64,000 nucleotides of DNA, from positions 1 through 64,000 of the forward strand of contig CAZHPA010000001.1 in assembly GCA_964533945.1 (NCBI GenBank), written 5' to 3'. Origin of the DNA: CAZHPA01 sp964533945 (GTDB lineage Bacteria; Bacillota; Clostridia; Lachnospirales; WRBF01). Each line of letters starts with the position of its first letter. Positions within the stretch are counted from its first letter, which is position 1. The position numbers were made by a program, and so were the translations under genes. Shown in pieces: positions 26,901 to 34,613 of this stretch. The notes beneath the pieces are model-generated. The model had not been told where the DNA came from. It did no database searches and saw nothing but the letters and a program-made list of their open reading frames with translations.

Positions 26901-28551
26901 AACGGTTATCACGTTCGTATTTTATAAAACGGCTTGGGTCACGTTGCTTTGCCCATTCCGACATAAGCTTAAAAGCGTTGCCGTCTACAGGTGTCCATTC
27001 TTCACTTGCTTCATTACCCAAAGACCAAATTATAACAGAAGAATGGTTTTTAGTACGTTCAACCATGTTTACCATTCTGTCAAGAGAAACTGCACGCCAT
27101 TCTTCAATGTTTGAAGGGAAGGAGTCACGCCCATAATGAGATTCAATGTTTGCTTCATCACAAATATATATACCGTACTCATCTGCTAAATCATATAAAT
27201 CCCAAGAATTTGGATAATGGGAATTTCTAATTGCATTAATGTTATTTTGCTTCATTAATTTAATGTCTTGTTCAATAAAGCTTCTGTCTAAATAACGTCC
27301 GTTCGTTGGATGAACTTCATGGCGGTTTACGCCTCTTATCATTAAGTTTTGCCCATTTATTGTTATTTGCTGTTTATTTGTTGTACCTATATTTTTAATT
27401 TCAATTTCTCTAAAGCCAAGTCTATGGTTAATTGCTTCAACAACGTTATTTTCGCCGTCTAAAAGCTCTAAAACCAAATTATATAAATATGGAGTTTCGG
27501 CAGACCATTTGTGCGGCGAAGTTACATTAAATTGTTTTTTAAGCCTAACTTCTCCATTTGCGCCAAAACTAACAGGTATTATTTCGTTATTTATAAGGGC
27601 TGTTGTTTTATTATCTTCTAAAAGCGAAACACGGACTTTGTAGTTTGAAGGAAGTACAGTTTTAAAGCTTCTAACATCAACATCAAGATTTAGTGTAGCG
27701 TTTTCATAATTTGCATCAAAATCGGTAGTTGCAAAAAAGTCACGTATTTCAACATCTGCCTTTGAATATAATTCAACGTTTCTAAAAATTCCGGAAAGCC
27801 TTATGTAGTCTTGGTTTTCAAGCCAACTTCCATCTGTCCAGCGATATACACGAACAGATATTGTGTTTTCGCCTTCTTTTAAGTAGTCTGTAATGTTAAA
27901 TTCGTCGTGTGTAAAGCTATCTTCTCCATATCCAACATATTCGCCATTTATATAAAGATAAAATCCGGCTTCAACGCCATGAAATGAAACAAAAGTTTCT
28001 CTATCTTTCCAATTATCGGGAACTGTAAATGTTTTCTTATAATGCCCAACTGGGTTGTATACTGTTGGGGCTTTTGCCTGAAGTTGAATTGAATTTGAAA
28101 CTGCTTCAAAATTTGACCACGGGTAATTAATATTTGTATATATGGGCGAATCATACCCTGCCATTTGCCAACTAAGCGGAACTTGTATGTATTCCCAATC
28201 TGATGTGTCGTAATTTTCGTCTTGAAAATTTAAAATGGCATCTGCCGGTTTGTCAACAAGCTTAAATTTCCAATCGTTTCCGTTTAAAAGCTTATAAAAC
28301 GGCGATGCTTCCTTATTTCTTTGTAATGCTTTCTCTTTTGTATCATATGGAACAAAATATGAGCGTGTCGGCTCTCTGTTTTCTTCAAATATTCTTGTTT
28401 TACTAAATCGGCTGTCGCCTGTTATAGTTTTAACGGCATCATACCAAAGTTCGCCTTCAAATCGGGCATCTGCTCTTTGTTGGCCAAACGACGTTACATT
28501 AATGCTTAAAGACATAATTACAGAGGCCAACATTACAACTGCTCTTTTCAT
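23950..28551 (-). CDS. lacZ: Secreted GH2 beta-galactosidase with LamG, NPCBM and dockerin-like domains
   Basis: 1533 residues. A signal peptide (MKRAVVMLASVIMSLSINV..., to about residue 24) precedes a GH2 sugar-binding, sandwich and TIM-barrel core. The acid/base is in WSLGNEASEE (about residues 505-515) and the nucleophile in IMSEYAHAMGNS (about 577-588). A concanavalin-like LamG module interrupts the core at about 665-820. The beta-galactosidase small-chain domain follows. Then comes an NPCBM carbohydrate-binding module (about 1327-1475). The last ~55 residues (DINGDQKVDLHDVITALKII) look like a type I dockerin with one clear and one degenerate calcium repeat. It suggests attachment to a cohesin-bearing scaffold or cell surface. 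Confidence 0.92.
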   Translation of the reverse strand: MKRAVVMLASVIMSLSINVTSFGQQRADARFEGELWYDAVKTITGDSRFSKTRIFEENREPTRSYFVPYDTKEKALQRNKEASPFYKLLNGNDWKFKLVDKPADAILNFQDENYDTSDWEYIQVPLSWQMAGYDSPIYTNINYPWSNFEAVSNSIQLQAKAPTVYNPVGHYKKTFTVPDNWKDRETFVSFHGVEAGFYLYINGEYVGYGEDSFTHDEFNITDYLKEGENTISVRVYRWTDGSWLENQDYIRLSGIFRNVELYSKADVEIRDFFATTDFDANYENATLNLDVDVRSFKTVLPSNYKVRVSLLEDNKTTALINNEIIPVSFGANGEVRLKKQFNVTSPHKWSAETPYLYNLVLELLDGENNVVEAINHRLGFREIEIKNIGTTNKQQITINGQNLMIRGVNRHEVHPTNGRYLDRSFIEQDIKLMKQNNINAIRNSHYPNSWDLYDLADEYGIYICDEANIESHYGRDSFPSNIEEWRAVSLDRMVNMVERTKNHSSVIIWSLGNEASEEWTPVDGNAFKLMSEWAKQRDPSRFIKYERDNRWTDIFSVQYPNYQDVINYINNANNTKPYIMSEYAHAMGNSLGYFAKYWETFRTNLQAQGGFIWDWADQTPIWDIPERMTDSKVKDLSKNKYDVGATGLAESTGKPNASAEDSALSGGLEIEGASALNFYGNTPFTLEAVVKPTALGGHRTIIGKGDEQYVLKTNGNKLEFTVYSTTPGVGWQSVMYDVNPNEWNGKWHNIAGVFTGSEIKLYLNGKQVGNSTSISGSVKQTSYNFSIGKCSQISARTFGGLIDDVKVYNRALTPEELSGETPNDDSVQLWLNFDEIQPGVPLESKGPVVAEGKYYAYGGDWIDKAVNDGNFLANGIVSSDRTPHPTLAQVKQVHQEISFYDIDVANGEIEISNEFLFNNTDKYKFKWELLEDHKVIDSGIIENLSIQPLTKQTIVIPFSLPETPKEGAEYFLNISALHKTQPKWLDNNWESFVLAKEQFKLNVKTDRRQLDIANMPNISYTESDNAVVITGQNFTATFDKQTGVISSYVYNGTELMVDGAAPNYYRPPVDNDRENGFIGRTATWRNAAKNRTVNSVNISPVNDGSQNKGVKFEIKATLPTSPSTSAYASTVTVYGSGDIVYDQTLNPGTNITAEIPVVGTLMKVDGQFKNLTYYGRGPEENYRDRQDASDVGVYKTTVSEQFVHYVEPQEHGNRSDIRFAALTNDNGLGFMVSSDTNFEINASHFEQNNITNSKHPYELTPSDDIYFKVNHLTMGVGGRDSWGARPDEYVTIRPNKAYKYSFMFSPINNLGVDEMMNKSKISLKVPVVYGNEVYLSDLEYDPSSYSGWGSIQKDTNLDGNPLKLLVGGAEKAFSKGIGTHATSEITYNIEGLGFTKFQSYVGVDRSQAHSANPLLTFKVIADGKTIYDSGEMRSTDNAKFVDLGIKDVKVLKLYVDMGARDANDHADWADAKLIKAMEHDINGDQKVDLHDVITALKIITGKITEGDNYYDGNMTIEQAQEILNHIVLKDIKK

Positions 28552-28624
28552 AAAACCCCCTCTTTCTTTAAATAATTTGTATAGTTTGCATAGTGTTTAG
28601 CGTATAACATATATTGTTAATTTA

Positions 28625-28653
28625 AATTTAATATACTTTTAATAGAAAGTCAA
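28625..28653 (-). promoter_or_regulatory. Putative sigma-A promoter of the beta-galactosidase gene
   Basis: On the minus strand TTGACT (28653-28648), 17-base spacer, TAAATT (28630-28625), about 70 bases before the start codon. Confidence 0.45.
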
Positions 28654-28749
28654 GTACAGCTAGTAATTTTTTAGTGCATATGTTATAGATGTTATAAACT
28701 AAAACTTTATATTTAGTTAATAGTGTTAGGATGGGGGTGCAGGTTATAG

Positions 28750-29565
28750 TTAATTTATTTCTAAAACAGTAACTTCTGCAAGGTTAAAAAATCTTATAGG
28801 AAAAACCGTTGTTCCAACGCCTCGTGAAACATAAAGCTTGCTATTTTCGCTTTCATATAAGCCATCGCCATATTTAGGAAAAATACCTTGAGAAGGGGCA
28901 TACAGCGTTTTGAAAAATGGAAGCCTTACTTGCCCCCCGTGCGTATGTCCGCTAAGTACTAAATCCGGTTCGTATTTTAACAGGCGGTCGAAAATTTGCG
29001 GCTGATGGGTTAATACTAAGGTAAATTTGTTTTCATCTAGCTCTTTAAAAGCTTTATCAACATCTTTAAAATTGTTGTATCTAAGATAATAGTAATCTCT
29101 TGTTCCAACAATGTTAATTTCTTCGCCGTTAATTTTGGCCGTAGTTGATTCATTTGCAAGCGTTCTAACGCCAACTTCTGCAAGCATTTGCTTAATTTCT
29201 TGAAAGTCGAATGTATCGTGGTTACCTTCAACAAAAAACACAGGTACATCTTCTGCAATTTCTTTTATGTATGGTATGTGAGGTGTAAGTTGTTTTGCTC
29301 TGTTTAAAATTATATCTCCTGTAATCACAACGGCATCAAAGTCGATTTTTTTATCTTTAATTTTCTTCCATATGTTAACGTTTAATTTTGTTGGCGAATT
29401 AGAATGTAAGTCTGAAATGTGAAGTAGCTTTATACTTTTTGAAAGCTTGCTTGATTTTATGTATTCGTGCCTAATTTTAAGGCACTTAGCGCTAATTAGC
29501 GAATTGAGAAAGCAAAATACGCCAAAACATACGCCTACAGCTATTAATATTTTAAATCTTTTCAT
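28750..29565 (-). CDS. Membrane-anchored metallophosphoesterase (YkuE-like)
   Basis: 271 residues. One N-terminal hydrophobic segment (about residues 4-25) anchors the protein. The calcineurin-like metal-binding motifs follow in order: DLHSNS, GDIILN, EGNHDTFD, LTHQPQ and SGHTHGGQ. These bind a two-metal centre for phosphoester hydrolysis, probably outside the membrane; the related YkuE acts on cell-envelope lipids. I start at ATG 29565 because it overlaps the upstream stop as ATGA, the pattern of translational coupling. It is the last gene of a three-gene overlapping unit. Confidence 0.9.
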   Translation of the reverse strand: MKRFKILIAVGVCFGVFCFLNSLISAKCLKIRHEYIKSSKLSKSIKLLHISDLHSNSPTKLNVNIWKKIKDKKIDFDAVVITGDIILNRAKQLTPHIPYIKEIAEDVPVFFVEGNHDTFDFQEIKQMLAEVGVRTLANESTTAKINGEEINIVGTRDYYYLRYNNFKDVDKAFKELDENKFTLVLTHQPQIFDRLLKYEPDLVLSGHTHGGQVRLPFFKTLYAPSQGIFPKYGDGLYESENSKLYVSRGVGTTVFPIRFFNLAEVTVLEIN

Positions 29566-31202
29566 GTTGCAAAGCAACTCCCCCCTATAAACTCACGCAA
29601 AATTGAATTTTTGGGTATTTGTTCGCTACTAATTCCTAAAAAGCTGTCTAAAAATTTAACAAGCCGTCTTGCTTCTGTATATTGTGGTTTATCATTACTT
29701 ATGTTAAATAGCAAAGGTTCTACAAATTGCTTTAAAACACACATTTCGTACACAAGCGCAGAATTAAAAAACGCATCGGCTTCTTCTTGAAACGGGAAAA
29801 TATGCTTTGCTTCGCCGTTCATAACAGATTGCCATGTTGAAATTGTTCGTTCGGGCGTAAATGCTCTAAACTGATTGTCACGCACAATTCGCCTAATAAG
29901 TCTTGTGTCGGACGTTGCAATGCGGTTGTGGTCGTCTATGTTTAATTGGGTTAATGCAGATATAAAAATCTTGAACTTCTTTGATTTAGGAATTGTATTT
30001 GCTATAACTTCATTAAGCCCATGTATTCCTTCTATAACAAGAACTTCATCTTTTCCCAAATGAAGGCTGTTGCCTTTGTATTCATATTTTCCAATTAAAA
30101 AATTATATGTTGGCATTAAAACGGCGTTTCCTTTTAAAAGGTTTTCTAAGTCTTCATTAAGGGTTTTAACTCTTATATGGTCAATGCTTTCAAAATCGGG
30201 GTTTCCGTTTTTATCAAGTGGTGCTTCTTTTGCATTGTTAAAGTAATTGTCCATAGAAATAACGTACGGCTTTAAGCCGTTAACCCTAAGCTGAATGCAA
30301 AGTCTTTCTGCAAAAGTTGTTTTACCTGATGATGAAGGGCCTGCAATTAAAACTATTGTTTTATTTTGCTTATAAATCATATCTGCTATATTTGCAATTT
30401 TCTTTTCGTGCAATGCTTCCGATACTCTTATTAAATCGCCTAGATTCCCTTTGCAAATTATTTTATTTAAAGCTCCTACTGTATCAACTTTTAAAATTTT
30501 AGCCCATCTGTTTGCTTCGTGAAAAACAGCCGACATTTTTTCAAGTTCAATTAATTCGCAATTTGGAAACTTTAGTATAAATTTATTTTCGGTGGTTTTT
30601 GAAATTTTAAAGCCTTTTAAAACGTTTGTGTTTAAAACCATTTGTCCATAAAAATAGTCGTAGTACCAATTAAGCTTATAAAAATTAATTTTAGATGTAC
30701 GGCGATACTTTAAAACGTCAATTTTATCGTAAAGTCCAAATTCATTTGAAAGCGCAAGCCCTTGCTCTAAAGAAATTGAAACTTTTTCTATAGGTATATT
30801 TTTTTCTATAATATCATTTATCACACCTTCAATTTGTTCAACCATTTGTTCTGTTAGCTGCACACCGGGCGTTTCGCAATAATAGTTTTTATTAATTGAA
30901 TGGCTAACAACAACTCTTGCCTTTTCGCCTGCAACTTGCTTAACGGCATATATAGCAAGAAAAAAGACGCTTCGTTGAAACGCTCTGAAGCCGTTTGCAT
31001 CTGTTATATCTAAAAATTCTACAGTAACGTCTTTTTCAAGCGCAACATTAAGTTCTTTTAAGCTATTGTTTAGCTTTGCTAAAACTATTGGAAATTGAAA
31101 CTTTTGCTGATAGTTTTTGCTAAGTTCTAAAAGCGTTGTACCTTTTTTAACTTCAATATTTTCGCCATTAACTATTTTAACGTTAATATATTCATTGTTC
31201 AT
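29562..31202 (-). CDS. TGS-domain, uridine-kinase-like nucleoside kinase
   Basis: 546 residues. An N-terminal TGS-like domain (about residues 1-60: VKIVNGENIEVKKGTTLLELS) is followed by a region related to the editing domain of threonyl-tRNA synthetase (VVVSHSINKNYYCETPG). The C-terminal kinase domain has Walker A GPSSSGKTTFAE at about residue 286, SMDNYFNN and VIEGIHGLNE. This TGS plus uridine-kinase architecture is common in Clostridia; the true substrate is not established. The start is ATG 31202 with GAGGT upstream. It overlaps the DUF2500 gene by 11 bases and the next gene by ATGA. Confidence 0.88.
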   Translation of the reverse strand: MNNEYINVKIVNGENIEVKKGTTLLELSKNYQQKFQFPIVLAKLNNSLKELNVALEKDVTVEFLDITDANGFRAFQRSVFFLAIYAVKQVAGEKARVVVSHSINKNYYCETPGVQLTEQMVEQIEGVINDIIEKNIPIEKVSISLEQGLALSNEFGLYDKIDVLKYRRTSKINFYKLNWYYDYFYGQMVLNTNVLKGFKISKTTENKFILKFPNCELIELEKMSAVFHEANRWAKILKVDTVGALNKIICKGNLGDLIRVSEALHEKKIANIADMIYKQNKTIVLIAGPSSSGKTTFAERLCIQLRVNGLKPYVISMDNYFNNAKEAPLDKNGNPDFESIDHIRVKTLNEDLENLLKGNAVLMPTYNFLIGKYEYKGNSLHLGKDEVLVIEGIHGLNEVIANTIPKSKKFKIFISALTQLNIDDHNRIATSDTRLIRRIVRDNQFRAFTPERTISTWQSVMNGEAKHIFPFQEEADAFFNSALVYEMCVLKQFVEPLLFNISNDKPQYTEARRLVKFLDSFLGISSEQIPKNSILREFIGGSCFAT

Positions 31203-31605
31203 AAAGGGAACCTCTTTTTCTTTCAAATTTTATATATCTTGTACCTTGAAACGTAAGCTTGCCTGTGTCACCTTGCATAATTAAGCCATATTCACTGCCT
31301 GGCATGTTAAATTCCATTCTGTCGCCGCTTTCAACTTCAAACGTAACATAATAGCTTGTTGAAGAATGTGTATGATGATTAGAGCTTTCTGAATGATAAT
31401 GATTATGGCTTATATCCCCACGTTTTGCAATAACAACAACATTGATGGTTAAAATTGGAGAGTTATTATTTGTTTTCCATTCTTTTAAAGAGTTTATAAC
31501 ACCAGCAATAAATAAAACAATTATAGATATAAAAATAATTATAAAAATAAGCTGAAAAATAGCGGCATAAACATTAAATGTTGGGTCAAAACCTACATAA
31601 TTCAA
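31192..31605 (-). CDS. DUF2500 membrane protein
   Basis: 137 residues. One membrane span lies at about residues 15-40 (FQLIFIIIFISIIVLFIAGVI). It is followed by a small beta-rich domain of the DUF2500 family (LTINVVVIAKRGDIS ... YYVTFEVESGDRMEF ... GEYGLI-like GSEYGLIMQGDTGKL). A histidine/serine-rich loop (HNHYHSESSNHHTHSS) lies between the first strands and could bind metal. Function unknown. First gene of the overlapping three-gene unit; its stop lies inside the start region of the kinase-like gene. Upstream AGGGGGGCTTG provides a ribosome site. Confidence 0.82.
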   Translation of the reverse strand: MNYVGFDPTFNVYAAIFQLIFIIIFISIIVLFIAGVINSLKEWKTNNNSPILTINVVVIAKRGDISHNHYHSESSNHHTHSSTSYYVTFEVESGDRMEFNMPGSEYGLIMQGDTGKLTFQGTRYIKFERKRGSLYEQ

Positions 31606-31812
31606 AACAAGCCCCCCTAACCTTATTTTTGTGTTTTAAAATAGCCCATTATTTAATTATATTATAATATGCGAAACAGTCAATATTTTAAATAATTATA
31701 TTCCTTACTAGTTTTTAGTGGTGCAAAATTTAATATGCAAAACTATACGATTAAATTGTTTTTTTGTATTATAATATTTTAACATATTGTTTCACTAAAA
31801 ATTGCAAAACTT

Positions 31813-31841
31813 TTGACATAATTCGTAGTTAATTGTATAAT
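31813..31841 (+). promoter_or_regulatory. Consensus sigma-A promoter of the stalk-domain gene
   Basis: TTGACA (31813-31818), 17-base spacer, TATAAT (31836-31841). Both hexamers are perfect. The expected transcript start is only about 14 bases before the start codon, so the leader is very short. Confidence 0.85.
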
Positions 31842-31861
31842 AGGCATGAGGTGAAATGCGA

Positions 31862-32695
31862 ATGACAAAGCAAACATCAATGTTAATCCTTGTGTTACTT
31901 ATAGTAACATTTTTTAGTCAAAATGCTTTTGCTTACGTAGACGTTAGTTCTGTTACAAGGCTTGACTTATCAAAAGAACGAATAGCCGGAAAAACTGTTC
32001 CATATCATATACAACTTTCAAAACTTTGGACATCATATTTAATTGCAGATAGAGAACACGTTAACGGAAAAAACGGCATTTTGGAAAAAATTAATTTTTA
32101 TTATGTTGCGCAAGGCGATGTTGTTTCTAAACCTTCTTTATTTTTAAGCTTTTATGTGTATGATAAAAATTATTGGAGCGAGCGTTCTGTACATAGAAAA
32201 TTAGTTCAAACAGAGGAGCATGTTTTTGCTATTAATTCAACAAACTATAACCATTTTACAAATAGTACGGATAAAGCTATTTTTGAAAGGCTTTTAGAAG
32301 AAGCCAACGACGATGAATATATGAGAAACTCGCTTGCCTTTCCTGAAGGCACAAAAATAGTAACAAGTAATACAATAATTGTTTCGGGAAAAACTATTAA
32401 TGAGCAATGTTTTACAGGGGAAAACGGAGCAATATATATTCCTGTAAGAAGTGTATGTATAGAACTTGGCTATACCGTTGATTGGCTGCCTAACGAGAAA
32501 ATTGTAACCGTTTCAAAAAAGACAGATAAAGAAGATTACTACTACCTTTTAACAACTCAAGATAACCGAAAACACCAAGGTTTTGAAGCTGTTATTGCCG
32601 AAAATAAAACTTATGTTTCAACAATGTTTTTTATTCATGTTATTGGAGTAAATGTTTCGATTGACGAAAATAACAATGTTTATATTACAACTTAG
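31862..32695 (+). CDS. Secreted protein with copper-amine-oxidase-N-terminal (stalk) domain
   Basis: 277 residues. An N-terminal signal peptide (MTKQTSMLILVLLIVTFF..., cleavage after about AFA) leads into a region of about 130 residues without recognisable motifs. The C-terminal ~90 residues match a stalk domain: IYIPVRSVCIELGYTVDWLPNEKIVTV, then TYVSTMFFIHVIGV. These domains are frequent in cell-surface proteins of Clostridia and Bacilli. I start at ATG 31862, eight bases after GAGGTG; the ATG at 31856 is too close to it. Function unknown. Confidence 0.8.
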   Translation: MTKQTSMLILVLLIVTFFSQNAFAYVDVSSVTRLDLSKERIAGKTVPYHIQLSKLWTSYLIADREHVNGKNGILEKINFYYVAQGDVVSKPSLFLSFYVYDKNYWSERSVHRKLVQTEEHVFAINSTNYNHFTNSTDKAIFERLLEEANDDEYMRNSLAFPEGTKIVTSNTIIVSGKTINEQCFTGENGAIYIPVRSVCIELGYTVDWLPNEKIVTVSKKTDKEDYYYLLTTQDNRKHQGFEAVIAENKTYVSTMFFIHVIGVNVSIDENNNVYITT

Positions 32696-32765
32696 AAAAA
32701 GGAGTTTTTAATAGTTATCAAAAACATATTGAAAAGTAATTAAACATATGAAAGGACGGCAATTT

Positions 32766-33905
32766 ATGAAAGCCTATAAAACCGAAATAATCCTTTCTTC
32801 TGAACAAAAGTTGACTTATGCAAAAACCGTTGGAACTTGCCGTTATGTTTATAACTTGTTCATAGATACAAATAAAAAGCAATATGAAGAAAACTTGCCT
32901 TATTTAAATAATTGCACTTTTAGTAAGTGGCTAAATAATAATTATATACCGCAAAATAAAGACAAAAGTTGGATTAAAGAAGTTTCAATTAAAGATTTTA
33001 TAATTTAATTATTTAATGATAATAAATATTTTAAATTTTTTTTCAATAAAAAAGATAATTTTCCACTATTTAATAAAATGGTAAAAAACGACTGTAGTTA
33101 TTATTTTGTTAGAAATTCTAAAACACAACCTATAAAGTTTGAACGACACAAAATAAATGTTTCATGTTTAGGTTGGATTAGGCTTAAAGAATATGGTTAT
33201 ATCCCAAAACATTCAAACATAGTTAGCGGAACTATAGTTAAAAAAGCAAATAAATACTTTATTAGTGTTATTACAAATGAAGTTGAAGTAATTAAGAAAA
33301 ATAACACCAACGAAGGCATTGGAATTGATTTAGGCGTTAAAGATTTTGCTATTTTATCAACAGGCAAAGTATTTAAAACAAAAGCACAAAAGAAACTGCA
33401 AAAGAAGTTAAAACGTGAACAAAGAAAGCTATCAAAAAAATATGAATCAAACAAACAAAATTTGAAGAAGGGAGAAGCTATAAAAAGCATAGAACGACAA
33501 AGAACCGTTGTAGCCAAAGTTCATCATAAAATAGCTAACGTTAGGAATGACTATCATAATAAAATTGTTAGAGAAATTATAAAGCAAAAACCAAGCTTTA
33601 TAACTATCGAAAACTTAAACGTTAAAGGCATGATGAAAAACAGGCATTTATCAAAAGCAATTGCTAATCAAGGATTTAATATGTTTATTAATAAGCTTAT
33701 AAACAAAGCTAAATCAAACAGCATTGAAATACGTAAAGTTGATAGATTCTATCCTTCAAGCAAAACATGCAGCAAATGCGGAAATATAAAATCGGATTTA
33801 AAACTATCAGATAGAACTTATACTTGCCAATGCGGAAACACATTAAATCGTGATTTAAATGCAGCAATTAACTTAAAGAATGCAAAAATATATGAGGCAA
33901 TCTAA
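32766..33905 (+). pseudogene. tnpB: TnpB RNA-guided nuclease of an IS200/IS605-type element, interrupted by one in-frame TAA
   Basis: A single reading frame of 379 codons, normal for TnpB. The N-terminal part starts MKAYKTEIILSSEQ (ATG 32766 after AAAGGACGG). A TAA at 33006-33008 splits it after ...SIKDFII, and the same frame continues to an ATG at 33078 and on to 33905. The C-terminal 275 residues hold the RuvC catalytic residues GIDLGVKDF (D), TIENLNVKGM (E) and NRDLNAAINL (D), plus the CSKCG...CQCG zinc finger. No tnpA is present. The nonsense codon makes full-length product doubtful, but reinitiation at 33078 could yield the nuclease half. Confidence 0.9.
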
Positions 33906-33909
33906 TTAA

Positions 33910-33928
33910 CTCTTAGCTTCACTAAGAG
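33910..33928 (+). other. Hairpin at the 3' end of tnpB
   Basis: CTCTTAG / CTAAGAG with a 5-base loop, five bases past the tnpB stop and ahead of the conserved omega-RNA block. Confidence 0.5.
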
Positions 33929-33958
33929 AAAATATATTCATAAACCTCTTATATATGT

Positions 33959-34076
33959 ACCGTGGGCTACACGGGAATTTACGGCGGTGGACTGCTCATA
34001 ATATTAACTCCTAGCTTTGCTAGGAGCAGTAATTTTAAAACGTTATTAGGTTATCCGAGAACGGGCAGGTTGAAAC
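33959..34076 (+). ncRNA. TnpB omega-RNA / IS right end (copy A)
   Basis: Structured block directly downstream of tnpB on the same strand. It has the CCGTG...CACGG hairpin (33960-33975) and a perfect CTCCTAGC / GCTAGGAG hairpin (34009-34027), and ends GCAGGTTGAAAC at 34076. It matches the solitary block at 2894-3012, and similarity stops exactly at GAAAC. In TnpB systems the omega-RNA ends at the right end and the flanking bases act as guide; here that would be the roughly 16-20 bases from 34077. Confidence 0.72.
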
Positions 34077-34128
34077 CGCAAAAGTCGGAAAACATATGTT
34101 TTTATATGTTTTTTGTAGCAGAATAATT

Positions 34129-34584
34129 ATGATAACTACAAAATGGTTTACAGGATATGATGATTTATCAGATGCTCACTACATAAGACGCAAAGTTTTT
34201 ATTGAAGAACAAGGCGTTTCGGAAGAAGATGAAATGCTAGATGGAACAGATGAAGGGTCGATTCATTTAGTTGTATATGATAGCAATTTTGGAGCTGTTG
34301 CAACAGGGCGTTTTTTAATTGATGAAAACGGCAATGGCGTAATCGGCAGAGTTGCCGTTTTAAAAGAGCATCGCAAAAAAAGGCTTGGTGATTTAGTTAT
34401 GCGCCAGTTAATACGCAAGCTTTTTGATGCCGGAAAAACAAAACAATATATTCATTCGCAAATTACAGCAAAAGGCTTTTATGAAAAGCTTGGATTTGTT
34501 GCTTTTGGGCAACAATATATAGAAGCAGGAATACCACATATTAATATGGTTCATGAAGGTGATGTTTTGGGAAGCTGCGGTTAA
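34129..34584 (+). CDS. GNAT-family N-acetyltransferase
   Basis: 151 residues with an ElaA/YjcF-like GNAT fold. It begins MITTKWFTGYDDLSDAHYIRR and continues to VFIEEQGVSEEDE, the typical start of this subgroup. The acetyl-CoA-binding motif region is IGRVAVLKEHRKKRLGDLV, and QITAKGFYEKLGFVAFG is near the C-terminus. An in-frame ATG at 34096 would add 11 residues, but neither start has a good ribosome site. The omega-RNA/right end lies only 52 bases upstream, so the native leader has probably been replaced by the insertion. Confidence 0.88.
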   Translation: MITTKWFTGYDDLSDAHYIRRKVFIEEQGVSEEDEMLDGTDEGSIHLVVYDSNFGAVATGRFLIDENGNGVIGRVAVLKEHRKKRLGDLVMRQLIRKLFDAGKTKQYIHSQITAKGFYEKLGFVAFGQQYIEAGIPHINMVHEGDVLGSCG

Positions 34585-34613
34585 AAATTAAACATATGTG
34601 AAAGGAAAATTTT

